In this document: positions 1-5,658 of the stretch, in pieces | Layout of the letters: the number at the start of each line of letters is the position of its first letter | Position numbering within the stretch: the stretch's first letter is position 1 | From: Candidatus Acidiferrales bacterium | Lineage (GTDB): Bacteria > Acidobacteriota > Terriglobia > Acidiferrales > UBA7541 | Length of the DNA: 7,044 nt | Direction: 5' to 3' | Assembly (NCBI GenBank): GCA_955651735.1 | Contig: CATPAM010000153.1 | Coordinates: 1 to 7,044, forward strand | The notes under the pieces: model-generated | Told to the model about the DNA's origin: nothing | Databases searched by the model: none | Seen by the model: only the letters and a program-made list of their open reading frames with translations | Program-made: the position numbers and the translations under genes

Positions 1-40
1 GCGAGATGGTCTGGCCGATGAGCGAGCCGGTGCCTGACAT
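1..40 (-). CDS. N-terminal start of a probable Ser/Thr protein kinase-like protein (partial, runs off left edge)
   Basis: Reading the minus strand from an ATG at 40-38 gives MSGTGSLIGQTIS before the window ends. The LIGQTIS stretch matches, from memory, the opening of many acidobacterial eukaryotic-like Ser/Thr kinases, which continue with HYRI or RYRI and then the glycine-rich ATP loop. Only 13 codons are visible, so no kinase motif can be seen. The ATG is the first possible start: an in-frame TAA lies at 55-53 and no ATG, GTG or TTG falls between. No Shine-Dalgarno sequence precedes it, but a promoter-like sequence lies so close that the message could be leaderless or nearly so. The alternative is that the frame is chance, or that the protein is a winged-helix regulator with a similar opening. 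The family call is inference from a very short match. Confidence 0.45.
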   Translation of the reverse strand, partial: MSGTGSLIGQTIS

Positions 41-57
41 GTGCCACACATGTTAGG
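33..57. repeat. 25-bp near-perfect palindrome over a gene start (possible operator)
   Basis: The arms CCTGACATGTG (33-43) and CACATGTTAGG (47-57) are reverse complements except for one position, which would be a G-U pair in RNA, around a 3-base centre CCA. It spans the candidate -10, the expected transcription start and the ATG of the left-edge minus-strand gene. There is no U-tract on either side, so it is not an intrinsic terminator. Since the gene's own transcript should start inside the palindrome, a DNA-level operator is more likely than an RNA hairpin; this is inference. Confidence 0.6.
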
Positions 58-79
58 TTGCGAAAACGAGGCAAGTCAA
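50..79 (-). promoter_or_regulatory. Candidate sigma70-type promoter for the left-edge minus-strand gene
   Basis: On the minus strand TTGACT (79-74, five of six matches to the -35 consensus) is followed after 18 bases by TAACAT (55-50, four of six matches to the -10 consensus). Initiation about seven bases downstream would fall near 43, only a few bases before the ATG at 40, which would explain the missing ribosome-binding site. The -10 lies within the right arm of the palindrome at 33-57. The call rests on sequence match and position only. Confidence 0.4.
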
Positions 80-192
80 ACGAGCGGAACGCACGGGGGA
101 TAGCTGCTTGTGACAGCGTGTGGGAAAGATTTTGGGAAAGAGTGTCGGCTACGTTGCACGAAAACTAGAGGTCGCGTTTCGCTGGACGCGCA

Positions 193-582
193 TCACTCGC
201 CCACGACGGCGTCAGCTTCGATTTCCACCAGCATTTCCGGCGAAATCAGGCTGCTGACTTGCACCATGCTCGTCGCCGGCCGGATGGCTCCGAAGAATTC
301 TCCATGCGCCCGGCCAACCTTCTCCCACTCCGCGATGTTCGTCACGAAGGTCCGCGTCCGCACGACGTCGTTCAGCGTCGCGCCCGCCTTGGCCAGCGCC
401 GCCTCAATATTCCGAATCGTTTGCACTGTCTGCGCGTAGACGTCCCCGACGCCAACAATTTTTCCATCCGGCCCGGTAGCCGTCGTGCCCGACACGCTGA
501 TTATGTTGCCGACCCGCACCGCCCGCGAATACCCCACAATCGACTCCCACGGCGCCCCGCTCGAAATATTCTGACGTGGCAC
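193..582 (-). CDS. Rid (YjgF/YER057c/UK114) family protein
   Basis: The 129-residue length is typical of the family, whose members form trimers in the cytosol; RidA itself hydrolyses reactive enamine/imine intermediates released by PLP enzymes. Family marks are [13 protein letters not shown] (25-37), the [17 protein letters not shown] helix (51-67), [10 protein letters not shown] (73-82) and the C-terminal [13 protein letters not shown] (115-127). Aligned with E. coli RidA, the glutamate of the EIE motif is kept (E120), but the substrate-carboxylate arginine R105 (in PARS) is replaced by threonine 104 (in PATS) and C107 by methionine 106. Arg-lacking Rid subgroups are generally not imine deaminases, so the substrate is unknown. 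The start is GTG at 582, chosen because AAGGAG (594-589) sits six bases upstream; an ATG at 586 is out of frame. It is divergent from the CBS gene. The family is certain, the function is not. Confidence 0.93.
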   Translation of the reverse strand: MPRQNISSGAPWESIVGYSRAVRVGNIISVSGTTATGPDGKIVGVGDVYAQTVQTIRNIEAALAKAGATLNDVVRTRTFVTNIAEWEKVGRAHGEFFGAIRPATSMVQVSSLISPEMLVEIEADAVVGE

Positions 583-588
583 GCATAT

Positions 589-594
589 CTCCTT
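589..594 (-). promoter_or_regulatory. Ribosome-binding site fixing the GTG start of the Rid gene
   Basis: AAGGAG on the minus strand, with a six-base spacer (ATATGC) to the GTG at 582. The nearby ATG at 586 is only two bases away and in another frame, so this site decides for GTG. Confidence 0.75.
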
Positions 595-627
595 CGCCGC
601 GCTCGGCTACGTCGCTGCGCGAGCGCA

Positions 628-651
628 TGCTAGACTGTACAAATTATGGCA
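628..651. promoter_or_regulatory. Candidate overlapping divergent promoters for the Rid and CBS genes
   Basis: On the plus strand TGCTAGACT (628-636) resembles an extended -10 (TG-n-TAnnnT). On the minus strand TGCCATAAT (651-643) is a closer extended -10, with CATAAT matching five of six bases. Neither has a good -35. Start sites would lie near 643 (rightward) and 636 (leftward), so both polymerases would open nearly the same DNA and could not bind together. A 7-bp inverted repeat (GCGCTCG 599-605, CGAGCGC 620-626) lies just to the left, inside the leader of the Rid message. All inference from motif match. Confidence 0.35.
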
Positions 652-708
652 CAGCCGCCGCGCTCGCTTGCCGCGCCGCCTGGCCAGACCAAAGCGCATG
701 AAATGTAA
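646..708 (+). other. Possible 20-codon leader ORF overlapping the CBS start
   Basis: An ATG at 646 opens a frame reading MAQPPRSLAAPPGQTKAHEM and stopping at TAA 706-708, eight bases beyond the CBS ATG at 698 and in a different frame. If transcription starts near 643 this ATG would be almost leaderless, and ending ribosomes would stop next to the CBS start, which itself has no clear Shine-Dalgarno sequence. The codons hold no run of Cys, Met or Ser typical of an attenuator peptide. It may be chance. Confidence 0.2.
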
Positions 709-2086
709 CAACATTCTGGAAGCCGTCGGCCGCACGCCGCTGGTGCGCCTCAATCGCATCAACCATGGGTTGAAGCCACAGATCTACGTCAAGGCCGACT
801 ATATCAATCCCGGCGGCTCGGTAAAGGACCGCATTGGCATCACCATGATCGATGATGCCGAGAAAAAAGGCCTGCTCAAGCCTGGCGGCACGATCATCGA
901 AGGCACTTCCGGGAACACGGGAATGGGTCTCGCGCTGGTCGCGGCGGTGCGCGGCTACAAAATGGTTTTCACCATCACCGACAAGCAGTCAAAAGAAAAA
1001 GTGGACTTGCTCAAAGCGCTGGGCGCGGAAGTCATCGTTTGCCCCACTGCCGTCGAGCCGGAAGATCCGCGCAGCTACTATTCCGTGGCCAAGAAACTGG
1101 CGCGCGAAATCCCCAATTCCTACTATCCCAACCAGTACGACAATCCCATGAATCCGGAAGCGCATTACCGCACCACCGGCCCGGAAATCTGGGAAGACAG
1201 CGAAGGCAAAATCACGCATTTTGTTTGCGGCATGGGCACCGGCGGCACCATCAGCGGCGTCGGCAAATATCTGAAGGAAAAAAATCCCAGCGTCAAGATC
1301 ATCGGCGTCGATCCGTACGGCTCGCTGTACTACGATTTCGTGAAACGCGGCGAGACCGTGAAGGCCAAGACGTACGTGGTTGAAGGCATCGGCGAAGATT
1401 TTTTCCCGGCCACCATGAACCTGAAAATCTGCGACGACGTCATCCAGGTCTATGACGAAGAGTGCTTCGTGGTCGCGCGGCGTCTGGCTAAAATGGAGGG
1501 CCTCTTTACCGGAGGCTCCGGTGGCGGCTGCATTTCCGCCGCGTTACAGATCGCAAAAAACCTCGGCCCGGACGCTTTCGTCGTGGCCTTCCTGCCGGAC
1601 ACCGGAATGCGCTATCTCAGTAAGGTCTACAACGACGAGTGGATGCGCGAGCGCGGTTACGTAGAAGCCGCCGTGAAAATCACCGCCGGCGAAGTGGTGA
1701 ACGCCAAGCACCAGGCTGGCAAAGTCCGTGAACTGGTCATCGCGCGCCCGTATCAAACCGTTTTCCACGCGCTGAAAACCATGCAGGACCAGGACATTTC
1801 GCAAATTCCCGTCTTCGAGGAAAACATTCCCATCGGCACCATCTACGAAGACCAGATCCTGACCATGGCGCTGCAAGGCAAGGATCTGCGCAAGCTCGTT
1901 GTCCGCGAAGTGATGAGCAAGCCGCTTCCACAAGTGCCGCGCACCGCGCCCGTCGAGCGCATCACCTACATCCTGAGCCACGAAAACCCCGCCGTCTTCG
2001 TGGAAATGGGCGACACCCGTTTCGAGATCCTCACAAAATACGATTTGATGAGCACCGTCGCCAGCCTCATGGAATCTAAGCGCTGA
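698..2086 (+). CDS. Cystathionine beta-synthase (PLP-dependent, with C-terminal CBS-domain pair)
   Basis: This cytosolic PLP enzyme of fold type II condenses homocysteine with serine to give cystathionine, the first step of transsulfuration to cysteine. From the ATG at 698 it has 462 residues. The catalytic core (about 1-325) has the PLP Schiff-base lysine K43 in NPGGSVKDRIG, the TSGNTG loop (70-75), the phosphate-binding GMGTGGTISG (178-187) and GGSGGG (272-277), where S274 should contact the pyridine nitrogen. DTGMRYLSKVYNDEW (301-315) is typical of CBS rather than CysK. A Bateman module follows (about 340-460); its second CBS repeat is poorly conserved. There is no N-terminal haem region like that of animal CBS. 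The start could be an in-frame TTG at 668, but family similarity begins at MKCNNILEAVGRTPLVRL. The next gene, 38 bp on, uses the same substrate, so they are probably cotranscribed. A cysteine synthase role is the main alternative. Confidence 0.9.
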   Translation: MKCNNILEAVGRTPLVRLNRINHGLKPQIYVKADYINPGGSVKDRIGITMIDDAEKKGLLKPGGTIIEGTSGNTGMGLALVAAVRGYKMVFTITDKQSKEKVDLLKALGAEVIVCPTAVEPEDPRSYYSVAKKLAREIPNSYYPNQYDNPMNPEAHYRTTGPEIWEDSEGKITHFVCGMGTGGTISGVGKYLKEKNPSVKIIGVDPYGSLYYDFVKRGETVKAKTYVVEGIGEDFFPATMNLKICDDVIQVYDEECFVVARRLAKMEGLFTGGSGGGCISAALQIAKNLGPDAFVVAFLPDTGMRYLSKVYNDEWMRERGYVEAAVKITAGEVVNAKHQAGKVRELVIARPYQTVFHALKTMQDQDISQIPVFEENIPIGTIYEDQILTMALQGKDLRKLVVREVMSKPLPQVPRTAPVERITYILSHENPAVFVEMGDTRFEILTKYDLMSTVASLMESKR

Positions 2087-2124
2087 AGGTGGCCACGCGG
2101 ATCGATGCATAGGACAACCCAGCT

Positions 2125-3951
2125 TTGAAAATTCAGGATTTCAACGAGCGGCTGAAAGATTCCATCCTCATCGCCGATGGCGCGATGGGTTCGCTGCTGC
2201 ACGAGGCGGTGGGCCCGCAGCGCTGCTTCGATGAACTGAATTCCACCGAGCCGGAAGCGGTCTTTCGCGTGCATCAGGCCTATATCGAAGCCGGTGCGCA
2301 AATTATCGAGACCAACACCTTTGGCGCGAATCGCTTTAAGCTCGAACCACTTGGCTTGGGCGACGAGGTCCAGGGCCTCAACGGCCGCGGTGTAAAAATC
2401 GCCCGCGAAGCACGCGATTCCGCCACCCGCGAAGTGTTGATCGCTGGCTCCATCGGCCCGCTGGGCATCGGCGTTCAAGCGCGTCACCCGGAGCCCGCCG
2501 AAATCCTGGCCATTTTTCGCGAGCAAGCATTGGCTCTCGAAGAGCGCGGCGTCGACCTCTACATCCTGGAAACTTTTTCGTACATCGAAGAGATTCTTCT
2601 GGCCATCGACGCCATTCGTTCCTTTTCTGGACTTCCCATCGTCGCGCAACTTACGTACTCCGAAGAGGGCACGATCTTCGGCGACCTGCGTCCCGGTGGG
2701 GTGGCCGCGCTACTGAAAAACAAAAACGTGCAGATCATCGGCGCCAATTGCACGCTCGGACCGCAATCGCTGCTTCCCATTCTCCAGGAACTCGCGGGCG
2801 TGGACGGCCTGCGCATCAGCGGCATGCCCAACGCGGGTTTCCCCAAGCGCGAAGGCGACCGTATTGTCTATCCAAAATCCTCGCCCGAATATTTCGCTCT
2901 TTTCGCGCGCGAAGCCGCGGCCCTCGGCGTGCGCATACTCGGCGGCTGCTGCGGCACCACGCCCGCGCATGTCCGCGCCATGGCCGAAGCAGTGAAGTCG
3001 CTGCGCCCGGTGAAAGCGACGGCCGTCGCTCGCGTCGAGGCCGTTGCGAAACCCGCCCCCGCTTTGCAGCGTGAACCCGAGAGCAAATTCTGGAAGAAAC
3101 TGCAGAAAAATGAGTTCACCGTTTGTGTGGAAATCGACCCGCCGAAAGGCATCGCCCTCGATCGCGTCTACGAGCAGGTCGACAAAATCATGGCCTCGCG
3201 CAAAGTCGATGCGATTGACATCAACAGCGGCGCCATGGCCCGCGTCGGCATGGACGCGCTGATCACCGCGGGCGCTCTCGAAGCGCGTGGCGTCGAAACC
3301 GTGCCGCACCTCACCACCCGCGACTACAACATCATCGGCCTGCAAGCCATGCTGCTCGGCGCATGGACCGTCGGCGGCGTTCGCAATGTCCTGGCCATCA
3401 CCGGCGATCCCCCGTCCGTCGGCGATTACCCGGAGACCAGCGGCGTGTACGAAGTGGATTCCGTGGGACTGGTGAAAGTCCTGCATCGCTTGAACCAGGG
3501 CACCGACTGGGCCGGCAAGACGCTGGGCGGCGCAACAAATTTTGCCATCGGCGTCGCCGTGAACCCTGTCGCCGACGATCTCGACGGAGAAATCGCGCGC
3601 TTTCAAGCCAAAATCGAAGCCGGCGCGCATTTCGCCATGACCCAGCCGATTTTCGATCCTGAACACTGGTATGCCTTCCTGAAAAAACTCGGCGGCAAGC
3701 CGTCCATTCCCGTGTTGATTGGCATTTGGCCGCTCAACAGCTACAAACAAGCGCTGCGCCTCAACAACGAGGTGCCAGGAATCGTAATTCCGCAGCCTTT
3801 GCTGAAATCGTTGGAAGCGGCCGGCGCTGCCGCGCGCGACCGTGGCTTCGAGTGCGCTCGCGAAATGCTCACTTGGTCGCGCACGGAATTGGCCGGCGCG
3901 TACCTAATCCCGCCATTCAAGCGCTACGAAGAAGTCCTCGAGATTCTGTGA
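2125..3951 (+). CDS. Bifunctional homocysteine S-methyltransferase / 5,10-methylenetetrahydrofolate reductase
   Basis: This 608-residue fusion resembles B. subtilis YitJ. Residues 1-290 are a homocysteine S-methyltransferase barrel, starting at LIADGAMGSLLHE; its zinc ligands should be C209 (GANCTLGP) and C275-C276 (GGCCGTTPAHVRAM). A linker rich in Ala, Val and Pro (about 293-318) leads to a MetF-type FAD barrel (about 325-608), which reduces 5,10-methylene- to 5-methyl-tetrahydrofolate. By motif, E337 (VEIDPP), D428 (ITGDPP) and Q507 (MTQPIFD) match E. coli MetF E28, D120 and Q183. The protein has no pterin-binding or cobalamin domain like MetH, so the methyl donor is open: S-methylmethionine, SAM, or a B12 protein encoded elsewhere. 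The start is TTG: a stop lies at 2110-2112, no other usual start codon follows before the conserved region, and AGGA (2111-2114) is ten bases upstream. Transcription probably continues from the CBS gene and ends at 4013-4033. Confidence 0.93.
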   Translation: MKIQDFNERLKDSILIADGAMGSLLHEAVGPQRCFDELNSTEPEAVFRVHQAYIEAGAQIIETNTFGANRFKLEPLGLGDEVQGLNGRGVKIAREARDSATREVLIAGSIGPLGIGVQARHPEPAEILAIFREQALALEERGVDLYILETFSYIEEILLAIDAIRSFSGLPIVAQLTYSEEGTIFGDLRPGGVAALLKNKNVQIIGANCTLGPQSLLPILQELAGVDGLRISGMPNAGFPKREGDRIVYPKSSPEYFALFAREAAALGVRILGGCCGTTPAHVRAMAEAVKSLRPVKATAVARVEAVAKPAPALQREPESKFWKKLQKNEFTVCVEIDPPKGIALDRVYEQVDKIMASRKVDAIDINSGAMARVGMDALITAGALEARGVETVPHLTTRDYNIIGLQAMLLGAWTVGGVRNVLAITGDPPSVGDYPETSGVYEVDSVGLVKVLHRLNQGTDWAGKTLGGATNFAIGVAVNPVADDLDGEIARFQAKIEAGAHFAMTQPIFDPEHWYAFLKKLGGKPSIPVLIGIWPLNSYKQALRLNNEVPGIVIPQPLLKSLEAAGAAARDRGFECAREMLTWSRTELAGAYLIPPFKRYEEVLEIL

Positions 3952-3969
3952 TCAATTTTGAGGTTGATC
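3950..3969 (+). repeat. Inverted repeat at the stop codon of the methyltransferase/reductase gene
   Basis: GATCAA (3950-3955) and TTGATC (3964-3969) are perfect reverse complements around an 8-base spacer; the left arm shares two bases with the TGA stop. No T-run follows directly, so it is not a terminator alone. It would form a weak AT-rich stem in the 3' untranslated region, upstream of the true terminator. It could also be chance. Confidence 0.3.
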
Positions 3970-4012
3970 CGGCTCGTCGTTTGCAAAAAAACACGGAGCT
4001 AGAAACTTAGAA

Positions 4013-4033
4013 CCGCCTTCAGGCGGGTTTTTT
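4013..4033 (+). terminator. Intrinsic terminator ending the CBS / methyltransferase-reductase operon
   Basis: Stem CCGCC (4013-4017) and GGCGG (4022-4026), tetraloop TTCA, then G and six T (4028-4033). Beyond one A-G mismatch, AA at 4011-4012 can pair with the first T bases. It lies about 60 bp after the stop of the plus-strand gene. The convergent minus-strand gene's stop codon is in the loop, and its last codons lie in the right arm and T-tract. Read on the minus strand, the hairpin is followed by TTCTAAGTTT, so it is at best weak in that direction. Confidence 0.8.
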
Positions 4034-4816
4034 CTTCCGAAACCACGGAATAAACGTGCTCGTCGTCCTCTGGTAGGCGCGATACTCCACTCCGCGCGTG
4101 CGGAGCGCTTGCGCTTCCGTCGCTGCAATCCCGGTGGGGCCGAGCAGAAAATACAGCATCAGTGCCGGGGAAATCAGCCCGAGCCAGCCCCGCGGCGAGC
4201 CCAGCGCGAAAATGGCGTAACTCACCCAGATCATCCACTCGAAAAAATAATTCGGATGCCGCGAATAGCCCCACAAGCCCTGGTGACAGGTTTTTCCCGT
4301 GTTTGCAGGATTTTTCCGGAATCGATTGAGCTGGGAATCCGCCACCGCTTCCCCGCAAATACTCACCAGCCAAATCGCTGCGCCAACCTTTTCCAGCCTG
4401 CCCAGCGGCGCGACCGTGTTGAGGCTGGTCAGCAAGAACGGCAACGACAGCACCACCGTCAGCAGCGCCTGAAACTCAAAGAAAAACAGGAAGCGCAGCG
4501 GCAGATTCGTCTTCCATTCCCGGCGCAGTTGGATGTAGCGCCCTTCCTCCGGCTTGCCAAGCAGACGCGAAAAAAGCAAATACACCGCCAGGCGCAATCC
4601 CCAAAAGCCCGCCATCGCCGCGATCGCCCATTTGCGCGCCGGATATCCCGGCCCTTCGATGCCGTAAAAAATCGCGAGCATCGCCAGCCCCGCGGCCCAC
4701 CCCACATCGACAATAGCGGCGTTGCGGATGAGCAGATGAACGAGCCACAGCACGAACATCATGGCCGCGACAATCCCAAAGCCCGCCAGAGCGAGATGCA
4801 GGACGTCTGCTAGCAT
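4019..4816 (-). CDS. DUF1295 family membrane protein (steroid 5-alpha-reductase / ICMT-like fold)
   Basis: The 265-residue protein is an integral membrane protein with about six or seven hydrophobic segments, roughly 8-30, 36-52, 64-83, 108-131, 142-158, 190-206 and 211-230. The C-terminal region carries the family signature: DSQLNRFRKNP (160-170), GLWGYSRHPNYFFEW (180-194), then TGI (228-230) and TEAQALRTRGVEYRAYQRTTSTFIPWF (233-259). In the related isoprenylcysteine methyltransferases and steroid reductases the RHPNY and E-Y-Y elements form the cofactor site, so a NADPH-linked reductase or a SAM-linked methyltransferase is possible; no substrate can be assigned. The ATG start at 4816 has only a weak AAGGG upstream. 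The gene follows the exported NTF2-like gene after a 155-bp gap and converges on the plus-strand operon, with its last codons (KKKPA, stop) written in that operon's terminator. Confidence 0.88.
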   Translation of the reverse strand: MLADVLHLALAGFGIVAAMMFVLWLVHLLIRNAAIVDVGWAAGLAMLAIFYGIEGPGYPARKWAIAAMAGFWGLRLAVYLLFSRLLGKPEEGRYIQLRREWKTNLPLRFLFFFEFQALLTVVLSLPFLLTSLNTVAPLGRLEKVGAAIWLVSICGEAVADSQLNRFRKNPANTGKTCHQGLWGYSRHPNYFFEWMIWVSYAIFALGSPRGWLGLISPALMLYFLLGPTGIAATEAQALRTRGVEYRAYQRTTSTFIPWFRKKKPA

Positions 4817-4971
4817 CGGGAAGCCCTTGCATCTTGCCTACGTTTGCGATTCTGCCTCAACAAGCACCTGAAGTTGCACCACAAATCCGCCCATCCTTCG
4901 CTCGGAATTCGCACACTAGCTTAGATAACTGCGCCGCTACTCAGTCGCGCAGACCGCTTGCTCCGGCGACC

Positions 4972-5454
4972 TCACTTGGCCTTCTCGACCGTGCTGGTGT
5001 GATCGTGAACAATGCGCCAGCCTTCCGGAAAACGCTGCCACACCAGAGAGAAAACTCCGCCGATATCACCCTGCGCCCGCGCCAGATGCCAATGTCCGAG
5101 CACCAGCGCAGCATCCTTGCCGAGAAAGTGGAATTCGAGACCGGAAAAATCAAGCTGTCCCATGGCCGCGCGATCGGGATAATTTTTCTTGTAACGCGCA
5201 AGCACGCCATCCCATCCCCGCGCAATTCCGCCGCTTCCAGAGAACGTCAAATCCGGAGAATGCCAGTAGCCCTCCAGAAACGCGTCGACATTGCCCTGGT
5301 TCCAATTATTCTGCTGCCCATCGAGAATCTTCGTAATCGCGGCGCGATCGCTCGCACGCTCCTCAAATGCTGCGCTCAACTTCGGGGCGTGCACAACCGA
5401 AGCAAAAAATCCCAGCAAGACCGCAAGGATCGCGATGATTCGCGAAATGCGCAT
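4972..5454 (-). CDS. Exported NTF2-like / DUF4440 (SnoaL-like) protein
   Basis: From the ATG at 5454 the protein has 160 residues. It opens with a signal peptide: MRISR, then a hydrophobic stretch (6-21), with likely cleavage after VHA (23) or LSA (28), so it should act outside the cytoplasm. The rest is a cone-shaped NTF2-like domain: helix DRAAITKILDGQQNNWNQGN (36-55), AFLEGYWHSPDLTFSGSG (58-75), GWDGVLARYKKNYP (80-93), then the strand region LDFSGLEFHFLGKDAALVLGHW and the closing FSLVWQRFPEGWRIVHDHTS (135-154). This family includes enzymes and simple ligand-binding proteins; no catalytic assignment is possible here. I chose 5454 over an upstream in-frame ATG at 5520 because GGAGG (5465-5461) lies six bases before it and the signal peptide then begins at the N-terminus. 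The DUF1295 gene lies downstream on the same strand, but 155 bp away. Confidence 0.85.
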   Translation of the reverse strand: MRISRIIAILAVLLGFFASVVHAPKLSAAFEERASDRAAITKILDGQQNNWNQGNVDAFLEGYWHSPDLTFSGSGGIARGWDGVLARYKKNYPDRAAMGQLDFSGLEFHFLGKDAALVLGHWHLARAQGDIGGVFSLVWQRFPEGWRIVHDHTSTVEKAK

Positions 5455-5460
5455 TACGTG

Positions 5461-5465
5461 CCTCC
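5461..5465 (-). promoter_or_regulatory. Ribosome-binding site fixing the start of the NTF2-like gene
   Basis: GGAGG on the minus strand, six bases before the ATG at 5454. It supports this start over the upstream in-frame ATG at 5520, which would put a polar 22-residue extension ahead of the signal peptide. Confidence 0.75.
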
Positions 5466-5658
5466 AGCGTAAATCGTTGGGCAGGAGAATAGAGGAGCAG
5501 GCAGAAACGCGCAAGTACAAGCCTTCGCGGCCGGGTGCCTCATTAAGTTTCGTATTTTCATTGGATTACAAAGTTCTAGGCGGCTGGTACTGCGGGACTA
5601 TTGGTCCGCTAGACCTGCAGGGGCAGACTTGTGCGTGCAAAGAGAAAGAGGCTGAGGG

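Noticed and set aside
173..190. CGCGT/ACGCG inverted repeat just after the Rid stop, possible terminator
   Set aside because: The stem has only five pairs with an 8-base loop, and the short T-run on the minus strand lies several bases away, so it is too weak to call.
583..697. Possible SAM or SAH riboswitch before the CBS gene
   Set aside because: The gap is short, and I see none of the conserved cores of these riboswitches and no terminator or anti-terminator pair.
1544..2649. Antisense frames of 188 and 227 codons across the CBS/methyltransferase junction
   Set aside because: Both overlap conserved plus-strand coding sequence, show no motif, and have no supported start.
2710..3750. 346-codon open frame on the minus strand
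   Set aside because: It is antisense to the strongly conserved methyltransferase/reductase fusion. Its His-, Gly-, Ala- and Arg-rich composition is typical of the reverse of GC-rich coding sequence.
4109..4813. 234-codon plus-strand frame
   Set aside because: It is antisense to the DUF1295 gene; the product is rich in Arg, Gln, Pro and His, without hydrophobic core patterns.
5592..5609. Imperfect inverted repeat GCGGGAC/GGTCCGC between the NTF2-like gene and the 5659 gene
   Set aside because: It needs a bulge or mismatch and gives about six pairs, which is within chance for GC-rich DNA; no clear promoter accompanies it.
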